In this document: positions 56,149 through 64,000 of the stretch, in pieces
How positions within the stretch are numbered: the first letter of the stretch is position 1
Layout of the letters: each line of letters starts with the position of its first letter
DNA from: Deinococcus malanensis
GTDB lineage: Bacteria > Deinococcota > Deinococci > Deinococcales > Deinococcaceae
Direction: 5' to 3'
NCBI RefSeq assembly: GCF_014647655.1
Contig: NZ_BMPP01000013.1
Location: forward strand, 62,001 to 126,000
Length of the DNA: 64,000 bases
Position numbers and translations under genes: made by a program
Notes under the pieces: model-generated
Database searches by the model: none
The model's input: only the letters and a program-made list of their open reading frames with translations
What the model was told of the DNA's origin: nothing

Positions 56149-56414
56149 GCCATTCTGCGGTGACCTGCGCCGCTTCACCCGGCCTGGGTGCTCACCTGCC
56201 ATCCCGACCTGCTCGTGATCTACCTGGAGATGACTGTCCGGATCTGAACACGCTGTACACCGCTGATGGGCCAGGGGTGACCGATAGATCGGCGCGGGAG
56301 TGACCGCCTGGACCGCCTGTTTTATGATGATGGTGGTCTCAGGTGCTGGCAGGACTTCCAACGAGCAAGCCTAAGCAGACATCCTTGTCCCAGAAACCTT
56401 GACGGATCCGCCCC

Positions 56415-56632
56415 CGGTCGAGGCCCTGCTGCTCACCCGGGCGGTGCACGGGGAGGGGAACCTGTACGCCTGCTGGCATGTTGCCCACCTGGCCGAAGAG
56501 CCTCGCAGGCTCGAATAGGCGAACGAGGAACTCGAGGCGTTCGCCTATTCAGGCCCGCATGACCTCCGGACTCCGGTGCGGCACATTGTCGGCTTTGCCA
56601 GCCATGAGCTCATGGAGGTGTCACCGCGCCCT
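56415..56632 (+). pseudogene. Histidine kinase H-box relic with in-frame stop
   Basis: One frame reads VEALLLTRAVHGEGNLYACW and LAEEPRRLE, then TAG (56516-56518), then ANEELEAFAYSGPHDLRTPV and RHIVGFASHE. The second piece matches the kinase H-box (SHDLRAPLRHI), with S replaced by P. It is the middle of a kinase gene whose two ends are gone. Not functional. Confidence 0.65.
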
Positions 56633-56648
56633 GCTCCCCACCGCAGCG

Positions 56649-57029
56649 TCAGGATTCGAGGACCGCCAGCGCGTCGACCTCTACCAGCAGGCCCGGATTG
56701 AGGCCCACATACACGGTGCTGCGGGCCGGGTAGGGTGCATCGAAGAACTCACGGTACACGGCGTTCATCGCTGCGAAGTCCTCGGCTCGGGTCAGGTAGA
56801 CGCCCACACGCAGCACGTCACCCATGCCGGCTCCGGCTGCCGCGAGGGCGGCACGCACGTTCTCCAGCGCCTGTCGGGTCTGCGCCTCCACGCCCTCACG
56901 AGGGGCTCGGGTCTGTGGGTCCACCCCCACCTGACCCGCCGTGTGAACAAACGGACCGATGCGGACAGCGTGAGAGTAGGGCCCGGCCGCTGCCGGGGCA
57001 TGCTCGGGCGTGAAGCTCTGACGTGACAT
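56649..57029 (-). CDS. ridA: RidA family enamine/imine deaminase
   Basis: A 126-residue protein of the YjgF/YER057c/UK114 family. GPYSHAVRIGPFVHTAGQVG and NAVYREFFDAPYPARSTVYV are typical; the Arg in PARSTV is the conserved catalytic residue. RidA removes reactive 2-aminoacrylate and similar imines made by pyridoxal-phosphate dehydratases. It lies 27 bases after a threonine/serine dehydratase gene, which makes the substrate. Confidence 0.9.
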   Translation of the reverse strand: MSRQSFTPEHAPAAAGPYSHAVRIGPFVHTAGQVGVDPQTRAPREGVEAQTRQALENVRAALAAAGAGMGDVLRVGVYLTRAEDFAAMNAVYREFFDAPYPARSTVYVGLNPGLLVEVDALAVLES

Positions 57030-57056
57030 GGGGGAGGTTCTACCACGCCCCGTCCA

Positions 57057-57971
57057 TCAGGGCAGCCAGTTGCCGCCACACACGAACATCCCCAGGCGGG
57101 GCGGCAGATCAGCGCCCTCCAGCAGCGGCGCGAGGGGCAGACCTGCCGTGGGCTCCACGACCTGCTTGAGGTGCCGCATCATCAGGCGCTGCGCCTCCAG
57201 GATGCTCTCCTCCCGCACGGCGAGCACCTCGTCCACATGCTTCTGCACCACGGGGAACGTCAGGGCACCCGGCATCATGGTCTGCACGCCGTCCGCAACC
57301 GTGCGGGGCGGCGCCTCCAGCCGGATCCGTTCACCCGCTAGGAGGCTTCGGCGCGTGTCGTCACCTGCCTCGGGCTCGACGCCAATCACGCGCGTATCCG
57401 GCCACACCGCCTTGATGACGGTCGCGATGCCGCTGATCATGCCGCCACCACCCACAGCGACGAGGACCGCATCCGGTGCCTCTGATTGCTCGGTGAATTC
57501 CAGGGCCTGCGTGCCCTGTCCCGCCATGACCTGCGGGTCGTCGTAGGCGTGGATGTAGTGAAAGCCGCGATCGGCGGCGATAGCACGCACGAATTCCTCG
57601 CCGTTGAGGCGGGTGACGCCCTTATCCATGACCGTCGCGCCGTAGGAACGCACCGCCGCCTTCTTCGTCTCGCTGGCGTCCTCATACATCACGACGACGC
57701 AGGGGACGCCCAGCACGCGCGAGGCGAAGGCCACGCCCTGCGCGTGGTTCCCGCTCGACAGGGTCACCAGTCCACGCGGGCCGCCAAGCTGCAGCGCCGC
57801 GTTCAGCGCCCCGCGCACCTTGAAGCTGCCGGTCTTCTGGAGGTGCTCGCTCTTGAAAAGCAGTTCGCGGCCCAGCAGACGGTCAAGCGATCCCGACGAC
57901 AGGACCGGTGTGCGGTGGATGTGCGGCGCGAGCCTCCCGGCAGCTCCACAGACGTCCTTAAGCGTGATCAC
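57057..57971 (-). CDS. Threonine/serine dehydratase, PLP-dependent
   Basis: A 304-residue short-form threonine ammonia-lyase without a regulatory ACT domain. The PLP Lys is in KTGSFKVRGALNAA (K51), with SSGNHAQGVAFA and GGGGMISG as cofactor loops. It converts threonine to 2-oxobutanoate via an imine. I prefer GTG at 57971 because TACACT lies 6 bases upstream; a frame from 58001 is also possible. It is followed by ridA, which detoxifies its product. Confidence 0.9.
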   Translation of the reverse strand: MITLKDVCGAAGRLAPHIHRTPVLSSGSLDRLLGRELLFKSEHLQKTGSFKVRGALNAALQLGGPRGLVTLSSGNHAQGVAFASRVLGVPCVVVMYEDASETKKAAVRSYGATVMDKGVTRLNGEEFVRAIAADRGFHYIHAYDDPQVMAGQGTQALEFTEQSEAPDAVLVAVGGGGMISGIATVIKAVWPDTRVIGVEPEAGDDTRRSLLAGERIRLEAPPRTVADGVQTMMPGALTFPVVQKHVDEVLAVREESILEAQRLMMRHLKQVVEPTAGLPLAPLLEGADLPPRLGMFVCGGNWLP

Positions 57972-57977
57972 CCCGAC

Positions 57978-57983
57978 AGTGTA
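57978..57983 (-). promoter_or_regulatory. -10 box of leaderless dehydratase gene
   Basis: On the reverse strand TACACT ends 6 bases before the GTG at 57971, supporting a leaderless message. No clear -35. Confidence 0.5.
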
Positions 57984-58026
57984 GGCGCATCGTGGCGTCA
58001 CGGCAGTCTGTTTATCCAGATATTTC

Positions 58027-58065
58027 GCCCCTTGAACCCCCTGAAACGCTGACGGGGTTCAAGGG
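58027..58065. repeat. Inverted repeat with 13-base arms in divergent gap
   Basis: CCCCTTGAACCCC pairs with GGGGTTCAAGGGG around a 13-base centre, 56 bases upstream of the dehydratase start. Arms are perfect. It may be a regulator site or an RNA stem. The rest of the gap to 58552 shows no gene. Confidence 0.5.
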
Positions 58066-58552
58066 GATTCAAAGGGCAGTGATGTTGGGCCAGCGTGCCG
58101 GATGCTCACGCACGGGGCAGCCTGACTGGCTTCGGCCCGATGACCGCGGACAAGTGGGTGCCGATCAGTTCACAAACGCGATTAAATCCGGCGCCCAAAG
58201 GGAGAACGCTCAATACGCGCTGTCCTCCCACCTGCACTCTCAGGCATGACCCATCCGCCCCGGTGCGTCACAACTGGCCCCGACCACCCGGTCATCCCCG
58301 GCAGTAGTCAGAGTGACTGTCACCGACCGCGCTGGCGCTCAGCACGCCAGCCTTGCCACCTGGAGAGAGTACCCAGGTCAACTTGCGCGGGGCCCGGCTG
58401 CGCCTGGATCGTGCATCCGTGCAGGTGCACTTCCAGTAGGTTCCGCCAAGAGGAAAGCCGGGATATTGAAAGACACCCTGTGGGGTGACCAGGACTCGGG
58501 TCGGCGCGGAACACCTGCCACGCCGGGCAGGCGCCTACACTGAGCGCACAGC

Positions 58553-59407
58553 ATGGACATCGTCGACGCGCAGGTGCATTTCAATCTTCTTGGGACCCTC
58601 GACGCGGGCGTGGCTGCCATGGACGCGGTCGGGGTTAGCGCCCTGCTTTATGACGAGTACTGGGCCTTTGATGCCAAAAGCCGCATTCTGCCGGGATATG
58701 AACTGCCTGGAGGGGCCTTCCGGCAGGTGTTTCCCCTTGCGGAAGAAGCGGCGCTCCGCTATCCCGAGCGGTTTGCGTACCTCGTGCGATTTGACCGCCG
58801 GGACCCCGACCTCGATGCGCTGGTCGGCAGCATCCGGACCGTTCCGCAGCGCAAGGCCCTGCGCGTGGTGCCCTGGACGCCCGAGGGCTTCGAGCAGTTT
58901 GCTGAGGGCGCCGACGCACCGCTGTTCGCCGCTGCCCAGCGGCACCGGGTGCCGGTCTTCGTGCTGCTTCCGGGGCGCACACGGCTGCTGCACCCCTACC
59001 TCCATGCCTTTCCGGATGTCCCGGTCATCGTCGACCACTGCGGCGTGACGCTCGCGCCGGGACGCCTGCACGACGACCGCCTGTCGGGGTTCGATGACGT
59101 TCTCGCGCTTGCGCAGTTTCCCAACGTCGCGCTCAAGTGGAGTCACGCGCCGCGCCTGTCGGGGGGCGCCTACCCCTACCCGGACGTGCTGGCCATGCTG
59201 CTCCGTGTCGTGGAAGCCTTCGGGCCCCAGCGGGTGATGTGGGGAAGTGACCACACGCAAAGCCGGGACCACCATTCCTGGGCCGAGTCCCTGTACTACA
59301 TTCGCGACACGCCCGAGCTGTCATCCGAGGAGAAAGGCTGGATCCTGGGCCGGAGCCTGCGCACCGTCCTGCAGTGGCCTGCCCCTGCAGGCACGTCGGG
59401 CGCGTAA
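58553..59407 (+). CDS. Amidohydrolase family protein
   Basis: A 284-residue TIM-barrel hydrolase of the amidohydrolase-2 type. It starts MDIVDAQVHFNLLG (the metal motif HxH reduced to QVHF), with VIVDHCGVTLAPG (His), and GPQRVMWGSDHTQSRDH (Asp). Loss of the first His suggests a single-metal or altered site, as in some lactonase-like members. TACACT lies 11 bases before the ATG. No linked pathway genes. Confidence 0.85.
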   Translation: MDIVDAQVHFNLLGTLDAGVAAMDAVGVSALLYDEYWAFDAKSRILPGYELPGGAFRQVFPLAEEAALRYPERFAYLVRFDRRDPDLDALVGSIRTVPQRKALRVVPWTPEGFEQFAEGADAPLFAAAQRHRVPVFVLLPGRTRLLHPYLHAFPDVPVIVDHCGVTLAPGRLHDDRLSGFDDVLALAQFPNVALKWSHAPRLSGGAYPYPDVLAMLLRVVEAFGPQRVMWGSDHTQSRDHHSWAESLYYIRDTPELSSEEKGWILGRSLRTVLQWPAPAGTSGA

Positions 59408-59591
59408 TGGAGCCGGCGTGGTCTGGGCACGCCTGGGCAGCGTGGGAGAAGGCTGCCGGCCGGGTCATGAATGCCCCTGCACCGGAAAAGCAACCCGGAA
59501 GCCGTGGGGAAGCGCACGATTTGGCCCCTGCCGTACGGCGCGGTAAGCTCGCGGCAAGCCGATGCACATCCCAACCACTGAGGAGTTCCCC

Positions 59592-62500
59592 ATGACGTCC
59601 ATGCCCCTGACCGAGACGCTGCTGCTTCGCCAGCCGGCCCTGAGTGCCGACCACCTTGCCTTCGTCTACGCCGGGGACCTGTGGCTGTCGAGCCACGACG
59701 GCGGGAACGTGCGGCGCCTGACCGCCTCGCCCGGGCACAAACACTCGCCGTACTTCTCGCCGGACGGCCGCTTTCTGGCCTTCAGCGGCCACGATGACGG
59801 ACCTGCCAGCGTATACGTCGTGCCGGTGAAGGGCGGCACGCCCCGGCGTCTGACCTTCCACCCGGGGGACGACTTCATGCGCGGCTGGACTCCCGACGGT
59901 CAGGTGCTGTTCGCCTCCGCACGCGAGACCATCGCCGCGCGCGTCCGCCGGCTGTACACCCTGCCCCTGGAAGGCGGACATCCCACCGCGCTGCCCATGC
60001 CGATGGCCGAGCGCGGCGCCTACTCACCCGACGGACGCCAGTTGGCCTACACGCCGTACCCCGAGCCCTTCTGGTCCTGGAAGAGGTACCGGGGCGGCAT
60101 GACGGTGCCGGTCCGCCTGCTTGACCTGGGCAGCCTTGACGAACAGGACGTTCCCCACGAGAACGCCTCCGACACCTTTCCCTGCTGGCTGGGAGACAGC
60201 CTGTACTTTCTCTCGGACCGCCGGGGCGTCATGAATGTGTGGCGGCACGTTCCCGGCCTGGCAAGCGCCGAGCAGGTGACCTTCCACGACGACTTCGACG
60301 TGCGCTCGCTCACGTCGGGTGCGGGCCGCCTCGCCTATGAGCAGGGTGGGAGGGTGCATCTCCTTACCCCCGGTGAGGCCCCGGAAACGCTGACCATCTC
60401 GATTACCGCCGACCTTCCCAACACCCGTGCGCGTTATGTGAAGGCCGCTGAGCACGTCACGGCATTCAACCTTTCGCCCACCGGTGCGCGTGCTGTGTTC
60501 GCCGCCCGGGGCGAGGTCCTGACCATGCCGGCGGGCAAGGGCGATCATCGTAACCTCACAGGTACACCCGGCGTCTGTGAACGTGACCCGGTCTGGTCGC
60601 CGGACGGGCAGGCGGTCGCGTACCTCTCGGACGCGAGCGGTGAGTACCGTCTGGTCGTTGCCGACCAGAGGGGTGCCGTGCGCCGCAGTTACACGCTGGG
60701 TGAGACGCCGTCGTTCTACTACAGCCCGGTCTGGTCGCCTGACGGAACGCGCATCGCGTTTACCGACAAGGCGCTGAACCTCGCTTACCTGGTGCTGGAG
60801 ACGGGTGGGGTCGTGCGGGTCGACACCGACACCTACGACCACCCGGTGCGCAGCCTGGACCCAGCCTGGTCTCCGGACGGACAGTGGCTCACCTACACCC
60901 GGCGGCTTCCGAATCACCTGCGTGCGGTGTTCGTTCATGACGTCGCGGGTGGGAGGTCGCACCAGCTCAGCGACGGCATGAGCGACGCGATCAGCGCCCG
61001 GTTCAGCCGTGATGGGCGACTGCTGTACTTCGCGGCGAGCGTGAATTATGGCCTGAACACCGGCTGGCTCGACATGTCATCGTACGATCGGCCCGTCACC
61101 CGCAGCCTGTACGTCGCCGTGCTGCGGCGCGACGACCCCTCCCCGCTGGCACCGCAGAGCGACGAGGAACCGGCCGCCCGGCCGCCTGAGGCCACCGCTG
61201 GCGACGCCGACTCGCCTGAACCCGTCCGGATTGACCTCGATGGCCTTGGGCAGCGCATCGTGGCGTTGCCGGTCGCGCCGGGGGAGTATTCCCGACTGGA
61301 GACGGCCGAGGGCCGGGTGTTTTACCTGGAACGCGACCGGACCGCCCAGGTCACCCCGGAACAGACGGCCGAGACCCACACCCTGCAGGCCTGGGACACC
61401 GAAGCTCGCGCCACATGCGAATTCACCAGGAAGGTCAGCGACTACCGCGTCAGTGCGGACGGGAAGAAGCTGATCTACGCCAGCGGGCAGCCGGCCACCT
61501 ACGCCGTCGTCAGCGTGACCAAATCGCCCAAACCCGAGGATGGCCGCCTGGACCTCGACGCGCTGGAGGTGCGCGTCGATCCCCGCGCGGAGTGGGCGCA
61601 GATCTACGAGGAAGCCGTGCGGATCCACCGCGACTTCTTCTACGACCCGGGAATGCACGGCCTTGACTGGGCGGCCATCGCGCAGCGCCACCGGGCGTTT
61701 CTGCCACACGTCGGCCACCGCGAGGACCTGAACTTCCTGCTTGCCGAACTGGCGGGCGAACTGGTCGTGGGCCACGCCTACGTGAACGGCGGTGACCTGT
61801 CGCGTGGGCCCGCAGCGCGTGTCGGGCTGCTCGGCGCGGACTATGAGGTGGTCGACGGCCGGTACCGCTTCCAGCGTATTCTCAGCGGCCTGAACTGGAA
61901 CCCGGACCTGCGCGCGCCTCTCACCGAACCCGGGGTGAACGTCCGCGAGGGTGAATATCTTCTGGCTGTCAACGGCCGGCCCCTGCACGCCCCCGACAGC
62001 GTCCATGCCCTATTTGAGCAGACCGCCGACCGCGTCACCGAGCTGCGGGTAAGCCCCACGCCCGACGACGCCGATGCCCGGACCGTTACCGTGCGTCCGG
62101 TGGACGACGAGCGCCGCTTGCGCCTGCGCGCCTGGATCGAGGAGAACCGCCGCCGGGTCGATGAACTGTCGGGGGGGCGTGTGGCGTATGTGTACATGGC
62201 GGACACTGCCCGCGTCGGGTACGAGGCGTTCAACCGGTACTACTTCTCGCAGCTGGACCGGCAGGCTGTCGTGCTCGACGAGCGCTTCAACGGCGGCGGT
62301 TCTGTCGCGGATTACGTCGTGGATCTGCTGGACCGACCCCTGCTGAGCTACTGGGCCACGCGTGAAGGACGTCCCTTCGCCTCACCCAACGCGTCGATCT
62401 TCGGGCCGAAAGCCATGGTCATCAACGAACTGGCCGGGTCCGGCGGAGACGCGCTGCCGCACTTCTTCCGCAGGCGCGGGCTGGGCACCATTGTCGGGAA

Positions 62501-62819
62501 GCGGACCTGGGGCGGCCTCATCGGTATCTACGACTATCCGCCCCTGATCGACGGCGGCGTGGTGACCTCGCCCCGCCTCGCCATCTTCAGCCCTGAGGGC
62601 GAGTGGGAGGTCGAGAACGTGGGCGTGGCGCCTGACATAGAGGTTGAGCTCTCCACGAAGTTTGCGGCGCAGGGCCGTGACCCGCAACTGGAACGCGCCG
62701 TGGAGCAGGTCCTGGCAGACCTGGCCGTGAACCCGCCACGGGCGGTGCCCCGGCCGGGGTCCGATCCACGGGCGGTGCGGGACGAAGGGGCGTCCGAGGA
62801 GCGCCCGCAGAGCGGTTGA
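59592..62819 (+). CDS. Tricorn protease homologue (S41 family)
   Basis: A 1075-residue peptidase. The N-terminal two-thirds are beta-propeller repeats (SPDGRFLAFSG, SPDGQAVAYLS, SPDGTRIAFTD). A PDZ domain comes at about 750-830, then the protease core. S950 in AGSGGDALP is the nucleophile; H689 in GMHGLDW is the likely base. Tricorn complexes finish degradation of proteasome or protease products into small peptides. It is cytoplasmic, with GAGGAG before the ATG at 59592. Confidence 0.92.
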   Translation: MTSMPLTETLLLRQPALSADHLAFVYAGDLWLSSHDGGNVRRLTASPGHKHSPYFSPDGRFLAFSGHDDGPASVYVVPVKGGTPRRLTFHPGDDFMRGWTPDGQVLFASARETIAARVRRLYTLPLEGGHPTALPMPMAERGAYSPDGRQLAYTPYPEPFWSWKRYRGGMTVPVRLLDLGSLDEQDVPHENASDTFPCWLGDSLYFLSDRRGVMNVWRHVPGLASAEQVTFHDDFDVRSLTSGAGRLAYEQGGRVHLLTPGEAPETLTISITADLPNTRARYVKAAEHVTAFNLSPTGARAVFAARGEVLTMPAGKGDHRNLTGTPGVCERDPVWSPDGQAVAYLSDASGEYRLVVADQRGAVRRSYTLGETPSFYYSPVWSPDGTRIAFTDKALNLAYLVLETGGVVRVDTDTYDHPVRSLDPAWSPDGQWLTYTRRLPNHLRAVFVHDVAGGRSHQLSDGMSDAISARFSRDGRLLYFAASVNYGLNTGWLDMSSYDRPVTRSLYVAVLRRDDPSPLAPQSDEEPAARPPEATAGDADSPEPVRIDLDGLGQRIVALPVAPGEYSRLETAEGRVFYLERDRTAQVTPEQTAETHTLQAWDTEARATCEFTRKVSDYRVSADGKKLIYASGQPATYAVVSVTKSPKPEDGRLDLDALEVRVDPRAEWAQIYEEAVRIHRDFFYDPGMHGLDWAAIAQRHRAFLPHVGHREDLNFLLAELAGELVVGHAYVNGGDLSRGPAARVGLLGADYEVVDGRYRFQRILSGLNWNPDLRAPLTEPGVNVREGEYLLAVNGRPLHAPDSVHALFEQTADRVTELRVSPTPDDADARTVTVRPVDDERRLRLRAWIEENRRRVDELSGGRVAYVYMADTARVGYEAFNRYYFSQLDRQAVVLDERFNGGGSVADYVVDLLDRPLLSYWATREGRPFASPNASIFGPKAMVINELAGSGGDALPHFFRRRGLGTIVGKRTWGGLIGIYDYPPLIDGGVVTSPRLAIFSPEGEWEVENVGVAPDIEVELSTKFAAQGRDPQLERAVEQVLADLAVNPPRAVPRPGSDPRAVRDEGASEERPQSG

Positions 62820-63513
62820 CCGTCGTTCTGGGGGCAGTGCACACGGCTGGACGTGTATCCCGGGACGTCATGTGCCCGTCTATTATTGATGACGGCACAG
62901 GCTTACCTTGCTCCCGTCGAGCTCCAGCGGGGGTCAAACTCATCAAGGCATCTGTGGTTCTGCAACCACCATCGCGAACCCATGCCATTGTCAAACGTTG
63001 ACCGGATACCTGGTGGGGCCCACCGTGTACAGCGAAGTTCTCCCCCAGGAAAACACCCCGCTCCGCCGCTGCACTTCCCTGAACGGCTGCATGTAGGGCC
63101 ACCCGTCTGCCCGTGAGATGGCAGCTTTCATCGAGGGGGCCATAAGGAGCAGCCCCAACCCGGGTCTCACGTAATGGGTTCTGCCCAGAGGCATTCCGGC
63201 AGACCTTGCTGGAGAGTTCTTCCGAGTCTCCGGTCAGGACGGCAGCATATCAAGCACTTGACTTTATGGGTCTGCAGATGGCCAGGGTGTCGTGCGTGGA
63301 AGGGCGTTCGTATGAACGGCATCATCCTTCTGGCGTTGACCCCAGTTTCGCAAGTGGTCGTGTACCCAGCGGACCTTTTCAGTCCATACCTTTTGGTAGC
63401 CAGAGGGTATCGTCACGCCCCTGGCCACCGGAGAATGATGTTCTTCTGACTACGGCCAGGTGCACGTGAGCTGGCAAATTGCCATTTGTGATAAGCTTTT
63501 ATTGGAGAAAAAA
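62820..63513. other. Intergenic region, no gene seen
   Basis: About 690 bases. Frames are short and not protein-like on either strand. A small GGCAA/TTGCC repeat lies at 63473-63483 just before the next gene's leader. Confidence 0.4.
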
Positions 63514-63837
63514 ATGGCAACAAAGTCAAATTCGCGTGTTCAGACCCTGATCCGTCACGCTCTGGAGGAACAGGCCGCGCGCGGGCATCAAGGAGATCTG
63601 CCAGAAGGAAAAGTCACCCTGCGCCTGCAGGCCATCGACGTGTACTGGCTCGCGCAACTTGCCGAACTCATGCATGCCAGCCGCACCCGCGCCGCTTCCC
63701 AACTGCTGTCTGCCGCCATCCGTGACGCCGCCCAGGCGGCCGGGCTGCCCACCGAAGGCGAACACTTCCAGACCACCTTCCAGGCCTTTTTGAAGGAGGA
63801 ATTCCCACACGAGACCTCGCCTCCCTCTGACGCCTGA
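63514..63837 (+). CDS. Small helical protein, possible DNA-binding (RHH-like)
   Basis: A 107-residue protein starting MATKSNSRVQTLIRHALEEQ. The stretch VYWLAQLAELMHASRTRAAS, QLLSAAIRDAAQ resembles the helix-helix part of ribbon-helix-helix proteins, with the preceding GKVTLRLQAIDV as a possible strand, but the match is uncertain. GGAGAAAAAA directly before the ATG at 63514 is a good site. Only 11 bases separate it from the Kef-type antiporter gene, so it may regulate it. Confidence 0.6.
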   Translation: MATKSNSRVQTLIRHALEEQAARGHQGDLPEGKVTLRLQAIDVYWLAQLAELMHASRTRAASQLLSAAIRDAAQAAGLPTEGEHFQTTFQAFLKEEFPHETSPPSDA

Positions 63838-63848
63838 TTGGAGGCCGC

Positions 63849-64000
63849 ATGCCGCACCACACGGAGCTGATTTCCGCGCTTGCCATTGGCCTCACGCTCG
63901 CTTTCTTCGGCGGCCTGCTCGCCACCCGCCTGCGCCTGCCCCCCCTGATCGGCTACCTCTTGGCGGGCATGGCCGTCGGTCCTTTTACGCCCGGCTACGT
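63849..64000 (+). CDS. Kef/CPA2-type cation:proton antiporter, 5' part
   Basis: The first 50 codons of a membrane transporter are present, running off the window. LISALAIGLTLAFFGGLLAT, RLRLPPLIGYLLAGMAVGPF is the characteristic N-terminal helix pair of the KefB/YbaL family. GGAGG lies 4 bases before the ATG. Members exchange potassium or sodium for protons. Confidence 0.85.
   Translation, partial: MPHHTELISALAIGLTLAFFGGLLATRLRLPPLIGYLLAGMAVGPFTPGY

Noticed and set aside
1..64000. tRNA, rRNA, CRISPR arrays, complete insertion sequences and replication origins
   Set aside because: I looked for T-loop-like sequences, regularly spaced repeats, transposase motifs with terminal repeats and DnaA-box clusters, and saw none. 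Dedicated searches (tRNAscan, Infernal, ISfinder) would be needed to exclude them.

Overview
The window is high-GC bacterial DNA that looks like a Deinococcus or close relative, probably an accessory or megaplasmid-like stretch. This is inferred from content, not proven. Supporting signs are many TANNNT-type -10 boxes placed 6-8 bases upstream of a start codon (leaderless mRNAs), a CrtA-like carotenoid oxygenase homologue, a tricorn-type protease, a DUF6328 protein, a BTAD-type activator, and many sensor or cyclic-di-GMP genes, several of them broken. I saw no rRNA, tRNA, CRISPR array, intact insertion sequence or replication gene.

Layout. 1-9 kb: two small hypothetical genes, a secreted GH43 plus GH38 alpha-mannosidase pair, an alpha/beta hydrolase, short unknown genes and gene relics (one HD-GYP). 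9.8-13.6 kb: a DUF6328 membrane protein, an SDR/FAD oxidoreductase operon, a DHCW cupin and a CrtA-like protein. 14-24.6 kb: a membrane GGDEF-EAL protein, a zinc ribbon, a large ATPase/TPR/BTAD activator, ManA, then a coupled EAL and LOV-like-GGDEF pair. 24.8-30.5 kb: a lipoprotein endo-arabinanase with its own LacI-type operator, a triple META protein, a PAS-ATPase and a frameshifted GAF gene. 30.8-37 kb: a six-gene operon resembling ebo (eboB, E, C, F, D plus a small leading protein). 37.4-46.5 kb: hydrolase and flavin reductase genes, two truncated genes meeting at a breakpoint, three MarR regulators with clear palindromic operators around redox genes (WrbA, a flavin monooxygenase-like protein, an LLM oxidoreductase), a YqhA protein, and a fused kinase/regulator relic. 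46.5-64 kb: GH15, two CNNM/CorC proteins, MgtC, a FixL/FixJ-like pair followed by HbpS-like and ankyrin secreted proteins, a threonine dehydratase/RidA pair, an amidohydrolase, a tricorn protease, and the start of a Kef-type antiporter.

How the genes work together. Plant or fungal polysaccharide use is represented by two GH43 enzymes, GH38, GH15 and ManA. Redox and electrophile stress is represented by the MarR3 regulon, in which one 18-bp palindrome type sits at wrbA and at the marR/LLM intergenic region. Cyclic-di-GMP turnover is represented by three intact genes and one dead one. The least understood unit is the ebo-like operon, which carries a sugar-phosphate cyclase, a prenyltransferase, a TIM-barrel protein, a TatD-like hydrolase and a phosphodiesterase, and in other bacteria is linked to metabolite export.
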